NCBI RefSeq assembly: GCF_000247695.1
Contig: NW_004624801.1
Location: forward strand, 3,219,385-3,283,384
Source: Heterocephalus glaber
Lineage: Eukaryota; Chordata; Mammalia; Rodentia; Bathyergidae
DNA: 64,000 nucleotides
Direction: 5' to 3'
The notes under the pieces are model-generated. The model was not told the DNA's origin. It searched no databases and saw nothing but the letters and a program-made list of their open reading frames with translations. Both the position numbers and the translations under genes were made by a program. This document shows positions 12,701 to 23,392 of this stretch, piece by piece (position 1 is the first letter of the stretch; each line of letters starts with the position of its first letter).

Positions 12701-14942
12701 AGTCTGCCAGTCACAGCTGGGAGGTGGTGTGTCAGAGGCTCCTGGAGAAGCCATTCCTGTTCTGGGAGGACATGATGCGGCAGCTGTTCCTGGATCGCTT
12801 ACAGGTAGAGTGGAGAACCACAGGGGATCCCCATTTCACAGCCAACCCAGTGTGATCTCATGTCTGTCCTGAGAGCCTCCTGTCACTTCCTGGGTGTAGT
12901 CTGTCCCTGCCCACTAGCACTTAGAGAATCCAGACCTGAAAAACATACCAGGCCTCACTCAGGTGGCCAGGAACAAGCCCATGTCCACTAGTGATGGTCT
13001 CTTTGGTTCTCGGCCATGCCATGTAGATTTCCTGAATGTCGTGGAGAACATTCTGAATGCTGAGGTCAGTTGCCATCTGGTACTCTTGTTTTGAGACTTC
13101 ATTAAAGAATAGGGATCCGAACTCTTCTCTCATTCTGTTTCAGACTCTGACAAAGGAAGGCTTTGAATCCATCTCCCGTAGCTCCAAAGAGCTCCTGGTC
13201 TCAGCTCTGCAGGAACTTGAAAGCACCACTGGCAATTCCACAGCCAATAAGCACATCCACTTCGAGCAGAACATGTCTCTGTTCCTCTGGTCTGAGAGCC
13301 CCACTGACCTGCCTTCTGATGCTGCCTGGGTCAGCGTGGCAAATCGACCCCGCTTAGCCAATAGTGGCCTCTCCATGAGAGCCCAGGCTATTAGTCCTTG
13401 TGTACAGAACTTCTGTACTGCCTTGGATTCCAAACTGAAGGTTAAACTGGAAGACCTCCTGGCCTACCTTCCTTCTGATGATGCTCCCCTGCCCAAGGAT
13501 GCCACCCCCATGCAGCAGGCCAGGAACTCTGCCTTTGACCGATATGCAGATGCGGGGACTGTGCAGGACATGCTGCGGACTCACTCCATGGCGTGCATCA
13601 AGTATATCACAGACTGCATCCAGGCAGAGCTGCAGAGCATCGAGGGAGCTGTGCAAGGCCAGGAGAATGTGCTCCGCAGCACCAAGCTGCACACAGTCCT
13701 TTTCATGGCCAGACTTTGCCAGTCCTTGGGAGAACTGTGCCCCCATCTGAAACAGTGCATTGTGGGAAGGTCTAGGAGCACTGAGAAACCAGCAAGGGAG
13801 GTGAAGGCTCTGAGAAAGCAGGGAAAGGGGAAAGCTCAGGATGCCCTTCACATGCAGTCCCCGTGGCAGGAGGTTAAAGAATTACTTCTCCAGCAGAGTG
13901 TGATGGGGTACCGAGTCTGGAGCTCAGCAGTTGTGAACGTGAGTGATTGGAAATTCTTAGGATCCCTTGTTTGCCTCACTTTATCTTACTCTGGTTTTGC
14001 CAACCTCAGTAAGTTCCTGAAGTCATAAGAGAATAACAGCTTATTTCATAGTTGCATGCAACTTATCTCTGCAAGATGGCTCAAGTGTAAACCTTTCCTA
14101 CTTGTTTTTAACTTAGATTTTATAGACAGAAAAACCTTCATTTTTTTCCTTCCATCAGATGGAAATGAAAAGGTCTCCTGCAAGGTGTGGTGGTGCTCAT
14201 CTATGATCCTAGCAGTCTGAGAGGCTGAGGCAGGAGGATCACATGTTTAAGCCCAGCCTGGGCAACTTAGTGACATATCAAGACTATCTCAAAATAAACA
14301 AAATAATAATTTTTAAAATGGGCAGGAGATGTAGCTCAGCCCAGGGTTAAATCCCCAGTAACATAACATGCGTGCACACACACACACACACACATGCACA
14401 CATAAACGCACACAAGAAAAAGAACAAAAGAAACATTTTCTTCATGGACAGTGGTCTATATATCCTGCTTTTCAATGTAAATATCTTTTTTGTTGTTGTT
14501 GTTTTTGTGTTTTTTTTGGTACCGGGAACTGAACTCAGGGCCTTGCGCTTGCGCAGCGGGCGGGGAAACCACTGAGCTAAATCCCCAGCCCTCAATGTAA
14601 ATATCTTAATCCCTGTACTCTCAACTGGTCTCATATTGAGACAGATAATTGTGTATAAACAGCTCCTAATCGCACGAACTTGAAGAATGAAATCATGAAC
14701 AAGAGGAGGAATTAGGAGAATATTTATTTAAAATAAGAGAAATGGCTCCTGTAGCCAAAGTGTTTGTGTGGTTTTTTTGGTCCTGTTTTTATATGAATAA
14801 CCAGAATGTGGGGAAAAGCTTCTTTCAAAGAAAATGAGTTTAAAGAAATGGGTTATTTTGCATTTCTGATGTTTTTGAAGTCCGATCTGGAAGTACAGAG
14901 GAAGAAAGGTCCTTCTCTCTGTATTTTTATTTTAATCTTTTA

Positions 14943-14984
<42 letters not shown>

Positions 14985-17900
14985 TTATTTTTAAGCTTAC
15001 CCTAGCTATTTGAATTGCCTCTTAACTGGGTGTGTGTTACTTTTTTTTTTTAGCTTGATTTTATCTTAAGCTTGCTCTGGCTGCCTACGTACAAGATAAA
15101 TAACTAGACTATTACAGTATGAGATGATGTTGACGTTAGTAGGGTGCAGAGGCTCTACATTCCCTTTACTGTAGTAATAATTAGCCAAAAAGAGTGCTGG
15201 TGGCCCCTAGACACCCCACATGCAAACTTAGCAGCTTAATCTGCTCTGAAGATTGTTCTGGTTAAACAAACTCTATAGTCTGAAGGACTTATATGGGTAT
15301 TTATTTTTATCACCAGGTTCTGATTCATGGATTCACCCAGTCATTACTTTTAGATGATGCTGGCTCAGTCCTAGCCACGGCCACCAACTGGGAGGAACTA
15401 GAAATTCAGGAGGAGGCAGAATCCGGCAGCAGTGTCACATCCAAGATCCGACTCCCTTCCCAGGTGAATGCATCCCACTGTCACAGGGACCTGAGCTGAA
15501 GAAGGGAAAGGCTTCCTACGGGGGAAGCAAAACAATCTTAGAAAATCATTTGACACTCAACTTCTGAGTAGTAGCTGCAAATAATATGTACAGCAGGACT
15601 GGGGGCATAGTGGATGTGGGACCTCCTAAGGCAAAAAACTGCTTTAGAAGGTGGCTTAGATTCTTTTCTTGGTACCATGGGCTCTGTGCTAATGAGAGAA
15701 CCATTTACCCTGAAGTGCAGACAGCACCATTACAATCCCAGCTGCCTGGTGGACCTCAGAGTACGGAAGGGAGGACTCCACAGGGGCTGTGTATCTGGAA
15801 GGTGCTGGAGTGGAGAGATCAAGGTCCTGCCATGCACGCCTCCTAAGGATAAATGGGCCCACCTTTGCTACACATCATTTAATGGGTGTAAATTGGCAAC
15901 GTGAAATTCCTTGTTCTTTTAGCCATCCTGGTACGTACAGTCCTTCCTGTTTAGCTTATGCCAGGAAATAAATCGGATTGGAGGCCACGCCCTGCCGAAG
16001 GTGACACTGCAGGAGATGCTGAAAAGCTGCATGGTTCAAGTAGTCACTGCCTATGAGACACTTGCAGCAGAAAAGCAGGTGAAGGTGGGTGTTTGAATGT
16101 TCTCCCTTTAGTAACCAATAAAGGTGTATCTTTTTCTTGGGTGCTGGCAGGTACATCAAAGGTCCAGAGTGTTAAGGGTCACCCAGCCCAGGCTTCAGTT
16201 CCTATAAATATGTTCCTTTCTATTAGGGGTGGCTTGCAGCTCTGTGGGTTCACACCCATTCTCCTGGACCTGACGGGTCTTCCTGGAGTAGGTGGTTCAG
16301 GACAAGTGTGCCAGATAACAGCTTTCATAGGGCAAGAAGGCCCGGCTTACAGCCCTGGCACAGCTACCTGCTCACTGCAAACTCTGGGCAAATCATTAAC
16401 CATCCATTTCCTCAGGATCACATGTGCCCAGTAGATAAAGCCTTCAGCTGGCTTCTCCCAGCTAACATGGAGACCTCCCCACTCATCCCCAGCAGGGTGC
16501 CTGTGAGGAGGGCAGGTGCCCAGCACTGCTCTGGCACATGGAAATCCTTGAGGGGAGTCTTTGTCTCCCAGCCTCTGCTTCCCACTCCATTAGAAACATT
16601 TGAAAGACAAGACCAGTCCTGATTTGGGGACGGAGTCAGCGAAGTCTGCTCTGCTCGGGTTCCTCACAATACCCCTCCTTCATGCATGATGCCCTGGTTA
16701 TAGAAATGCCATCTACAGCACTGAGGGCTTTTTGTTTGTTTTAAGGGCTGGGTCTCTGCCCTGCTTTTAGCTCTTTAGCTTTATGACCCACTTTCTAGTG
16801 TACACCGAAGTTGTGAGATTAAACCTGATTGCGAAACAAGCTGTAGCCGTCAGAGCACACAGGTGGTCCCTGTGCCATGTAAGCATCCAGTCTCTCCCTG
16901 GGATGGGGACTCACTTGCAGAAAGAAGGCACATTCCCACTGACCCAGAACTGGGCGCTGCAGCTCCTCTATGACCTGCGCTACCTCAGCATTGTCCTCAC
17001 TACCAAGGAGGAGATGAAGAGTGGCCACAGCAAGCCAGACTCCAGGTACTGGATCTCTTCTGGACTCTCCAACATGGTCTCTTCCCAGTGCAGAGATGCT
17101 CCCTGCCCATGAGGGCTCTTCTCGTGATTTTTCAACATGAATATGGTGGGCAATCAGTAAGCATTCAGGAGAAACTGCCCTTCACATTTTGCAGTGAGGG
17201 CTTTTCGTGGGCTGGGTGATATGCATTGTGATGCTCTATCAAAATGCTGGTCAGGGTCAGGAGGCCACAGCTCCAGGGCAGCCCTGCAGTCGTCAGGGGA
17301 AACCACCCTCCCTCCACAGCAGATGCTGGTGCCAGGCTGTGGTGACCAGGTTTAGTGTAGAGTACTTTCAGTTTACAGTGGTTTGTTGGGACATTACCCA
17401 TCATAAACCAATGAGCACTGTACCCCCTTTTTCTGGGTTGCCCTCAAAGAGAAGAGCCAACTTCCTGCACATTTCTTATCCTATATTGTGAGAGTTCATA
17501 CCATATTTCCCCAAAAATAAGACTAGGTCTTATATTAGTTTTTGCTCCAAAAGACCCAATAGGGCTTATTTTCACAGGATATCTTATTTTTTCATGTACA
17601 ACAATTTACATTTATTCATGTATAAAAATCTGCATTTAGGGGACTGGGGATTTAGCTCAGTGGTTTCACCGCCTGCTGCAAAAATCTGCATTTATTCAAA
17701 TACAGTCATATGGTCTTCTGGAACATCAGCATAACTCTCCAAACCCCGAATTTCAGTCTGAATTTCTTTTTCAGGAGGAGGGCTGGCTTGAGACAGTCTC
17801 ACTTTGCACTTCAGACTGGCCCTGAACTCACTATGTAGTCCAGGCTGGCCTCGAACTCGCAGTGATCCTCCTGCTTCAGCAGTCTGAATTTCTTACAACT

Positions 17901-20900
17901 CCATTTCCTTCATTGGCTCCAATTTTTCATGTCCAGCAATAGAGCTGTCTTTTTTTTTTTTTTTTNNNNNNNNNNNNNNNNNNNNNNNNNNNNNNNNNNN
18001 NNNNNNNNNNNNNNNNNNNNNNNNNNNNNNNNNNNNNNNNNNNNNNNNNNNNNNNNNNNNNNNNNGGGGGGTACCAGGGTTCGAACTTGGGTCCTCAGCT
18101 TGTGAGGCAGGTGCCAGAACCACTGAGCTAAATCCCCGGCCCTGAGCTGTCTGTAAATAAGTGCTTCTGGGCCGGGGATTTAGCTCAGTGGTTCCGCCAT
18201 CTGCCACACAATCGCGAGGTCCCGAGTTTGATCCCTGGTGCCAAATAAATAAATAAATAAATTTAGTGCCTCTTGTCCTTGTAGCCTGCTTATAGTGCAT
18301 TGACAGCACAGCTATCAATGATTTTATATCATGAATTCTTCACCCAAGTCATGACCTCTTAAAGGCTGAGCTTTACAAACTTTCCATTAAATCAAGTGTT
18401 AATTGAAGAATTAGGAGACAGGTATGGCAATGAAAATAGTGACAGGAATGACGCAACACACAAAAGTGGTAATAAATTGCAGGCAGCAAAATTGAGAAAA
18501 TGTTTCTTCATTTCACACAAGTGCATTAATTATGTCTATTACAACCCAAGATGTAGTACGAAGATGCATATTAGATACAACCATGTCTGTTAATTATCCA
18601 ATGCATATGTTATTCATGCCTTGTGTTCATACTCCAGTGGGTAATTTGGCAATAAGTCTCGAGTTCATCTATTAATGTCAGTATTCTTTATACTTAATTA
18701 TATAGTAATATTATAATTTGATACAGCCATTGTATGTTGCATTAGATATATTAAATATGTCTGGCTGGCTAGTGATCTTAACTGGGGCTTATTTTGTGTT
18801 AGGTCTTATATTAGGAGCATCCTGAAAAATCATGCTAGGGCTTATTTTTCAGTTAAATCTTATTTTCGGGGAAATATGGTATTACCAGCAAGTGAAATAG
18901 TGGCCACCTGCTGGGTACATTTCATGGTTAAGCAAAGTAGGCAGAACTTCATTCTTCTGGAGGTCAGTCTTATAACTGCTGGGTATAATTTGAGATCTTA
19001 GTGTTTCCCCTAAAAACAGAACATGGAGAAGGAAAGGACTTGACTGAAGATATCAAATCGACTTCCAGGATTTCTGTAGCTAGAAAATACTGTAAAATTG
19101 TTTTTCCATTCTTAAAACAACTTGGAAAGTCATGATCCTAATCCTTTTATCAGAATTGAGAAAGTGACTGACCACTTGGAAGCACTCATAGACCCCTTTG
19201 ACCTGGATGTGTTCACGCCATTCCTCAACAGCAACCTTAATCGCCTGGTGCAGCGCACTTCTGTAAGTCAGTCAAATTACCCTCGTGCCAATGAAGTCCT
19301 CACATAACACAGTAAACCTACTCAGCACTTACACTCCAGGATGCAGTAGTGGCAGGAGATGAGACACAGGTAGCTGAGTGGACTTGCAAAGACTAAAAGA
19401 AAATGAGATAAAATCCCACACACACTGGGGTGGCTGTGATCTGACCTCTTAAATTATAGATAAGGATTAATAACATTTTATACAAACCTCAGAAAGAGAA
19501 AGAACAACATGGCCATGAGATTCTGTGAAGGAAAGTTAATTTTAAAGTATTAACACACTCAAACAGCTCCTAAAATGATGGTTAGAAATCAAGTGGTGGT
19601 GGTCACTCTTAAGAGAAATGATTGTTTGACCTGGACAGTAAAATCCTGCATTTCACTCTGCTCGCTCTTGTATGTCAGGTTCTGTTTGGACTGGTTACTG
19701 GTACGGAGAACCAGTTCACCCCCCGCAGCAGTATGTTCAACTCCCAGGAAGCCCATAACATCCTGCCACTGGCTTCAAGTCAGATCAGGTGAGTCAGATC
19801 CTGAGAACATTCACTGGGTCCCAAGGCTACCCCTTCGTGCCGCTGAAATTCTTCCTCTCCTCCTGGAGGTTTGGCCTGCTTCCACTGAGCATGACGAGCA
19901 CACGGAAGGCTAAGTCCACCAGCAGAAGTGTTGAAACAAAAGCCCAGGTTAGTACCTAGAAAGAGGTTCTCCCCTACTGATCCTGTCCCACACCACCCGG
20001 TCAACTCCCTGTGAAGTAACTGATAAAGAACTGGATGACAAAATCCACTAATGCTGCTTTTAATGGTGGCGCAATAGAGAAATACAAGGTTTTACTAGCT
20101 TGAACCAATAGAAGGTTTAACATATGGCCATTGACATACCAAGTAGCAGTATAATAGAAATGTATCCCATGCTGCAAGGTTGTAGACAATGTACAAACAG
20201 GATGAACATGGTTTGTTGCATTAAGTAGAGTAAGAGGGATAACTGCCAACCCAGCATTGTGAGTGTACTAATCTGGAGAAAATCCTTTTGTCCTGGTGAT
20301 GGTTTCATCTTCCATATCTTTTAGTTGAATGGGAAATAAATGAGTTTTCTTCCTCTATATTTACATTTTCTTGTCAATGCACATTTTGTTTCAGTAGGAT
20401 GCCATCGATTAAGCCTGAAGAGTCATCCTGGGTATTTCTGAATTGTGCTGTGTACATGTGTGTTTGGGAGCTCAGCTTGTCTTACACCATTCAGTTGTTC
20501 TTTCTTTTATTGTTACACAGAATATTAGCAACATGTCCTTTCCATATTCCCTGCCATCAAGCCCATTAAGATCCAAAGTTCTTGGGCTGGGGATTTATCT
20601 CAGTGGCATCACGCCTACCTCACAAGCACAAGGTCCTGAGTTCAATCAATGGTACCAAAAAAAAAAAAAAGATCCAAAGTTCTTGTCAAACATCTGGTTT
20701 TAAATTGGGAAGACAGTTTTTTAAAAGAAAAGATAGCTTTTGGCAAACCCCACACTCTGAAGCATGGCTTGTGCTGTAGCTGTTTCCCCATAACACTAGT
20801 TTCTACACCCCACGACTGGCCTTTAAATTCTATCCTTATTAGAGGAACATACTGTGGAAGGAGGTGGGTAAGGTTACTCTTTTTCTAGAACAGTTTTTAT

Positions 20901-21273
20901 TCTCAAGTTTGGACTTCTGTCAGATACCAGAACCCCATGCTATTCCCCACATCCTTTTCAAACCTGACAAACAGCAAAGTCCTCTTATTAGAGGCATCCA
21001 AGCATCTCAGCTGGGCTGTGTGTGCAGTGTGGTTTCCAAATGGAGGGGCATGGACTGCAGTGCAGAGGGAGCAGAAGGGGAGCAGGCAGAGGCTTCATGT
21101 GGTCTCTGAGGCACTTCCTCTACATCCAACGGCAGGTTGGCCCCCCGGCACTCTCCAGAGCAAGTGACCTGATGCAGCCTGCCTCCCTCTTCAGACAGCT
21201 CATCAGTGAGGAAGATGAAACTTCTGCACCATCATTATTCAAACTTGGCTGGCTCTCAAGTATGACAAAATAA
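6423..21273 (+). CDS. COG1: COG1, conserved oligomeric Golgi complex subunit 1 (14 coding exons, 981 aa)
   Basis: COG1 belongs to the eight-subunit COG tether, a CATCHR-type complex on the cytosolic face of the Golgi that captures retrograde intra-Golgi vesicles and so keeps glycosyltransferases in place; loss in humans causes a congenital disorder of glycosylation. Seen here: 14 exons joined at 6423-6737, 8943-9187, 9325-9506, 9648-9818, 11761-11917, 12594-12804, 13144-13938, 15317-15463, 15923-16084, 16921-17045, 19154-19262, 19679-19788, 19869-19947 and 21136-21273. All introns are GT-AG, phases agree throughout, and the total is 2946 nt, giving 981 codons plus stop; the human protein is about 980 aa. 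The N-terminus (roughly aa 10-100) is the charged helical Vps51/COG1-type region; the C-terminus ends KLGWLSSMTK as in other mammals. No frameshift or premature stop was seen, so the gene looks functional. The start was chosen by similarity to mammalian COG1; an in-frame upstream ATG exists at 6363. Confidence 0.98.
7733..7813 (-). repeat. ID-like SINE in COG1 intron 1
   Basis: Reverse of the tRNA/ID-like body (ccactgagctaaatccctgg). Flanked by the 15-bp duplication ctagtcaaggttata (7718-7732 and 7814-7828). The duplicate locus near 58027-58043 has the empty site. Confidence 0.9.
8014..8275 (-). repeat. MaLR-like LTR fragment in COG1 intron 1
   Basis: Reads tacgttgctataacaaaata and later ataagggccttcctaa, an antisense MaLR LTR. 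The same element is present in the duplicate at 58226-58525, so it predates the duplication. Confidence 0.65.
8597..8690 (+). repeat. ID-like SINE in COG1 intron 1
   Basis: ggggatttagctcagtggtg body with a 16-A tail, flanked by copies of gggaattgg. Absent from the duplicate. Confidence 0.9.
8943..9187 (+). CDS. COG1: COG1 coding exon 2 (aa 106-187)
   Basis: Acceptor ccctacag precedes PQPPSQEKFYSMAAQIK. The exon encodes the helical segment with IWSSMEASQYLHATQLYLLC and ends in codon 187 before donor gtaagt. It is conserved against mammalian COG1, and a decayed copy lies near 59106-59342. Confidence 0.97.
9325..9506 (+). CDS. COG1: COG1 coding exon 3 (aa 187-248)
   Basis: Acceptor ttcaag, then RSAILRESKMLLKCPAVSDQ to LLNQPNH, ending before donor gtaggt. 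The joins to exons 2 and 4 are in frame. A decayed copy lies near 59487-59655. Confidence 0.96.
9648..9818 (+). CDS. COG1: COG1 coding exon 4 (aa 248-305)
   Basis: Acceptor ttctcacag, then GSGIKAQFCSLVELLATTL to ETVTGQHPT, ending before donor gtgagc. By eye the duplicate exon at 59796-59966 differs at about 10 of 171 positions. Confidence 0.96.
9830..11360. other. COG1 intron 4, unique sequence
   Basis: No recognised element before the SINE at 11365. Presumably ordinary intron. Confidence 0.6.
11365..11490 (+). repeat. B1-type SINE, diverged, in intron 4
   Basis: gccaggtggccctcacctat ... caagaggattgctgat and an A-rich end. Confidence 0.6.
11761..11917 (+). CDS. COG1: COG1 coding exon 5 (aa 305-357)
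   Basis: Acceptor ttctctag, then GKSISVLQGEMKLDSWFRHL to LQKWIA, with donor gtaagt splitting the next Met codon. This exon and all later ones are absent from the downstream duplicate. Confidence 0.95.
12272..12455 (+). repeat. B1-dID dimeric SINE in intron 5
   Basis: cagcccgagcaacttagaga, an (AAAT)n linker, then aaaggccctgggttcagtct. Confidence 0.7.
12490..12540 (+). repeat. 5'-truncated ID-like SINE in intron 5
   Basis: Only the 3' half remains (gcgcaaggtccgagttcaat ... ccagtaccaaaaaaaa), 50 bp upstream of exon 6. Confidence 0.75.
12594..12804 (+). CDS. COG1: COG1 coding exon 6 (aa 357-427)
   Basis: Acceptor gttgttcag, then MCNEDIKNGITNLLLYV to MMRQLFLDRLQ, with donor gtagag at phase 0. 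Confidence 0.96.
13144..13938 (+). CDS. COG1: COG1 coding exon 7 (aa 428-692), the largest exon
   Basis: Acceptor ctgtttcag, then TLTKEGFESISRSSKELLVS through FDRYADAGTVQDMLRTHSMA to VWSSAVVN, with donor gtgagt at phase 0. At 795 nt it is the longest uninterrupted coding stretch in the window. The frame stays open after the donor up to position 14028 but that part is intronic. Confidence 0.97.
14180..14366 (+). repeat. B1-dID dimeric SINE in intron 7
   Basis: gaggctgaggcaggaggatc, cagcctgggcaacttagtga, then a truncated ID part (ggagatgtagctcag). Confidence 0.78.
14374..14394 (+). repeat. (CA)n microsatellite in intron 7
   Basis: About 10 CA units at the end of the B1-dID element. Confidence 0.9.
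14505..14592 (-). repeat. ID-like SINE in intron 7
   Basis: Reverse body ending ctaaatccccagccc, flanked by tcaatgtaaatatctt duplications. Confidence 0.9.
14945..14981 (+). repeat. (TG)n microsatellite in intron 7
   Basis: About 18 uninterrupted TG units. Confidence 0.95.
15317..15463 (+). CDS. COG1: COG1 coding exon 8 (aa 693-741)
   Basis: Acceptor atcaccag, then VLIHGFTQSLLLDDAGSVLA to VTSKIRLPSQ, with donor gtgaat at phase 0. Confidence 0.96.
15923..16084 (+). CDS. COG1: COG1 coding exon 9 (aa 742-795)
   Basis: Acceptor tcttttag, then PSWYVQSFLFSLCQEINRIG to TLAAEKQVK. Donor gtgggt at 16085 was preferred over gtgaag at 16079 because it preserves the VK residues that correspond to IK in human COG1. 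Confidence 0.93.
16921..17045 (+). CDS. COG1: COG1 coding exon 10 (aa 796-837)
   Basis: Acceptor cacttgcag, then KEGTFPLTQNWALQLLYDLR to SGHSKPDS, ending inside an Arg codon before donor gtactg, a weaker but GT-containing donor. Confidence 0.94.
17639..17679 (+). repeat. Tailless 41-bp ID-like SINE fragment
   Basis: Begins gggg actggggatttagctcag at the normal SINE 5' end and stops after gcctgctgc, with no 3' half and no A-tail. Flanked by a perfect 15-bp duplication aaaaatctgcattta (17624-17638 and 17680-17694). See findings. Confidence 0.85.
17770..17887 (-). repeat. B1 SINE, antisense
   Basis: Reads tatgtagtccaggctggcct and gatcctcctgcttcagcag, the reverse complement of B1. Inside the intron 10 transposon. 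Confidence 0.85.
17966..18065. other. Assembly gap (100 N)
   Basis: Exactly 100 N after a T-run and before a - strand ID-like SINE, so the gap fell in the SINE's A-tail. The round length suggests a placeholder of unknown size. Confidence 1.
18066..18144 (-). repeat. ID-like SINE next to assembly gap
   Basis: ggtaccagggttcgaacttg ... ctaaatccccggccc. Target duplication gagctgtct on each side of gap plus SINE. Confidence 0.85.
18170..18262 (+). repeat. ID-like SINE
   Basis: gggccggggatttagctcag body with an (AAAT)n tail, inside the intron 10 transposon. Confidence 0.88.
19154..19262 (+). CDS. COG1: COG1 coding exon 11 (aa 837-873)
   Basis: Acceptor ttttatcag, then RIEKVTDHLEALIDPFDLDV to RLVQRTS, with donor gtaagt at phase 0. 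The preceding intron (about 2.1 kb) contains the TIR transposon and an assembly gap. Confidence 0.96.
19679..19788 (+). CDS. COG1: COG1 coding exon 12 (aa 874-910)
   Basis: Acceptor tatgtcag, then VLFGLVTGTENQFTPRSSMF to LPLASSQI, with donor gtgagt inside an Arg codon. Confidence 0.96.
19869..19947 (+). CDS. COG1: COG1 coding exon 13 (aa 910-936)
   Basis: Acceptor ctcctggag, then RFGLLPLSMTSTRKAKSTSR to ETKAQ, with donor gttagt at phase 0. The intron before it is only 80 bp. Confidence 0.95.
20585..20671 (+). repeat. ID-like SINE in intron 13
   Basis: gggctggggatttatctcag body and A-tail, flanked by duplicated agatccaaagttctt. Confidence 0.9.
21136..21273 (+). CDS. COG1: COG1 coding exon 14 and stop (aa 937-981)
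   Basis: Acceptor caacggcag, then VGPPALSRASDLMQPASLFR and a strongly conserved tail ending KLGWLSSMTK, followed by TAA at 21271-21273. The first about 18 residues look less conserved than the tail. Confidence 0.95.
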   Translation, partial: VGPPALSRASDLMQPASLFRQLISEEDETSAPSLFKLGWLSSMTK

Positions 21274-21297
21274 CACAGAAGCATGCCCGTCTCCCTA

Positions 21298-21303
21298 AAT
21301 AAA
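21298..21303 (+). terminator. COG1 polyadenylation signal AATAAA
   Basis: A canonical AATAAA lies 25 bp after the COG1 stop codon, which implies a very short 3' UTR with cleavage at about 21315-21330. Downstream sequence to 21.5 kb is unrecognised. Confidence 0.75.
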
Positions 21304-21514
21304 TACTCCTTTATTTCTCTGGAAGGTGCCTCTGCTCATGTGTTTCTCAGCCATACCATTCCAGAGTCAGGGATGGAATGTGGTCCCATAGTTCTTTTAA
21401 ACAAAATTAATCCTCTCTCATCCAGTAGTTTCACTATGTTTGTTACTTTGGGCATCAGTTCAACTAGCTTATGCTTTATCAGCATTCATTTATGCCTTAT
21501 CTACTGACACTGCA

Positions 21515-21942
21515 TATCTTAGTTACTTTTCTCCTTGCTGGGACAGAATACCAGACAGTCAACGTTAAAGGAGGAAAAGTTTATTTTGGCTCATAGTTTG
21601 TGGAGATTTCAGGCAATAATTGACTGGTTGCAAGACAGGATGGCCTGGCAGACTGGCATCGCAGAGGAGAAACAGGTCATGGCAGGTAGAAGATAGCAAA
21701 AGCAAGCAAGCAATCAGCAACAAGTGACAAGATACACACTCGCCCTCTTCCTGTCCCTTATATGTCTCTTGCATTTTTTGTCCCTTATATTTACCCTTAA
21801 TCCTAGCATTGCATTCTGAGTCAAGCCCAGCCTCACAACCTTGAACCCAGCAGCACACACATCCTAGATCCAGCCACCTCTAAAAAATCTCACCTATGAC
21901 CACAGGAGGCTTTCGGGAGTCATCTAGACACAAGCCATAACA
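21515..21942 (-). repeat. MaLR 3' LTR
   Basis: On the + strand it ends caagccataaca (reverse of TGTTATGGCTTG). Aligns along its length with 23393-23810. It contains about 40 bp of extra tandem-like text around 21755-21800 relative to its partner. Confidence 0.85.
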
Positions 21943-23392
21943 TTCTGCCTCTGGCCCACCAGAGACTCATGCACATCTCTTTATGCAAAAGGCATTTAGT
22001 CCATCTCCAGTAGTTGTCAAAATCCTAAGTTTCAGCAGTGCTGAAAAGCCCAAGTCCAAAATCTCCTCTGGGTTTTAAGGTAAACTCTTAGCTGTGAGCC
22101 CCTGTACAAATGAAAAGAAGCTTAAATACTTCCAATATACAATGGCACAGGATAGAAATTTCTATTCCAAAAAGTACAAAGAGAAAGACAGCAAGGAATG
22201 GAAACAAAGCAAGTCGAAAATCGAGCATGGCAAACATTAAGTCCTGTGGTTCGATGTCCATCTGAGGCAATCTGTAGGGCTTGGGTGGTTCCACTCCTGT
22301 GGCACTGCCAGTGGTTGTGGCTCCCTCAACTTCTCTCTTGGGCTGGCTCTGCTCCCTCGCAGTTTTCCTTGGATGGTCTACTTTCCTGGCTTCTCCAAAT
22401 TTCTGAGGTTTCTACTGCACCTTTGGCTTCACACTCACGCCTTCACACACTGCTCTCAGGGACACATTGCCTGGCCTCTCAGGCCTTCTGAAATTTGGGT
22501 AGAAGCCTTGCTGTCCTCACAACTCTTGCATTCTTCATGCACCTAAAACCAGGGACACATGAATGATGCTAAGGTCTGCCACCAGCTAGAGCAGTAGCCA
22601 GGCTTCCTTCTCTCTTGACTATAGGGGTCAAGTGCCTATGAACCAAATCCCAAGAAACAACTTCCCTAGACTATCACCATTCTGGAACATGGTGCTCTGG
22701 GACTCTTCTCAAAGCAAAGTCTTTCACCTTTGCAACTCTGAGCCTTCAAAGGCTGGAGTGCTGTTGGTTCTTGTTATGTTCTCAGGCAACTTTTTCTGTT
22801 GTCTTCTTCTGAAATACTTGACTTTTCCTTGCTAGTCTTTTCAGGGACCATTTTTTCCTCTGTTCCATCTTTGTAGGCTGCAACTTTACTGGAGCTTTCT
22901 TTCTGGCCAAACTCAAAACATTTTAAATCATTCTGCTGGGCTCTTTATCCTTGATTCTCAACATAAATCTGACTAAAAGCCTCCCAACAGTAGATATGCC
23001 AGCACCTCAACATTAGCCTGTCTTGAAATTTCCTCTGTAGTTAGTCTGTTGCCCTTATTTTCAGTCTCAGGCAAATTCTCTGGACAAGAGCAAAGTGCTC
23101 ATAAACTTTCTGCCAAGATGTAAGAAGTTCCGGAGTCCAACAGCCAATGCAATCCTTCCCAGCCAAAACCTCCCAAGCCTGGTCTTTACTGGAGGCATTT
23201 CTATCAGCATTCTGGTCTTGTGAGCTCTGACCAGAATCTCCCACCAAGTATAGCTTAAGGCATTCCAGGACTACTTTTTCAGCTGGCATCTCTGAATCTT
23301 TTGAAACTCTTTCCACAAGCCACTTCCAGAGGCTCCTGAAGCACAGGGTCAGGTACCATCACAGCAAGAACTCTACTCCTGGTACCAAATTC

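Larger units (their letters stand above)
17501..18879. mobile_element. TA-flanked terminal-inverted-repeat DNA transposon in COG1 intron 10
   Basis: The left end ccatatttcccc... (17501-17522) and right end (18858-18879) are inverted copies over 22 bp with one mismatch, flanked on both sides by TA (17499-17500, 18880-18881). Subterminal blocks (gtcttatatta, gggcttatttt) recur at both ends. The inside has no open transposase and has taken up a B1, three ID-like SINEs and the 100-N gap. TA duplication suggests a Tc1/mariner or pogo-type non-autonomous element; family name unknown to me. Confidence 0.75.

Noticed and set aside
23041..23316. Host gene on the minus strand
   Set aside because: It lies wholly inside the MaLR internal region and is better read as a gag-like remnant.
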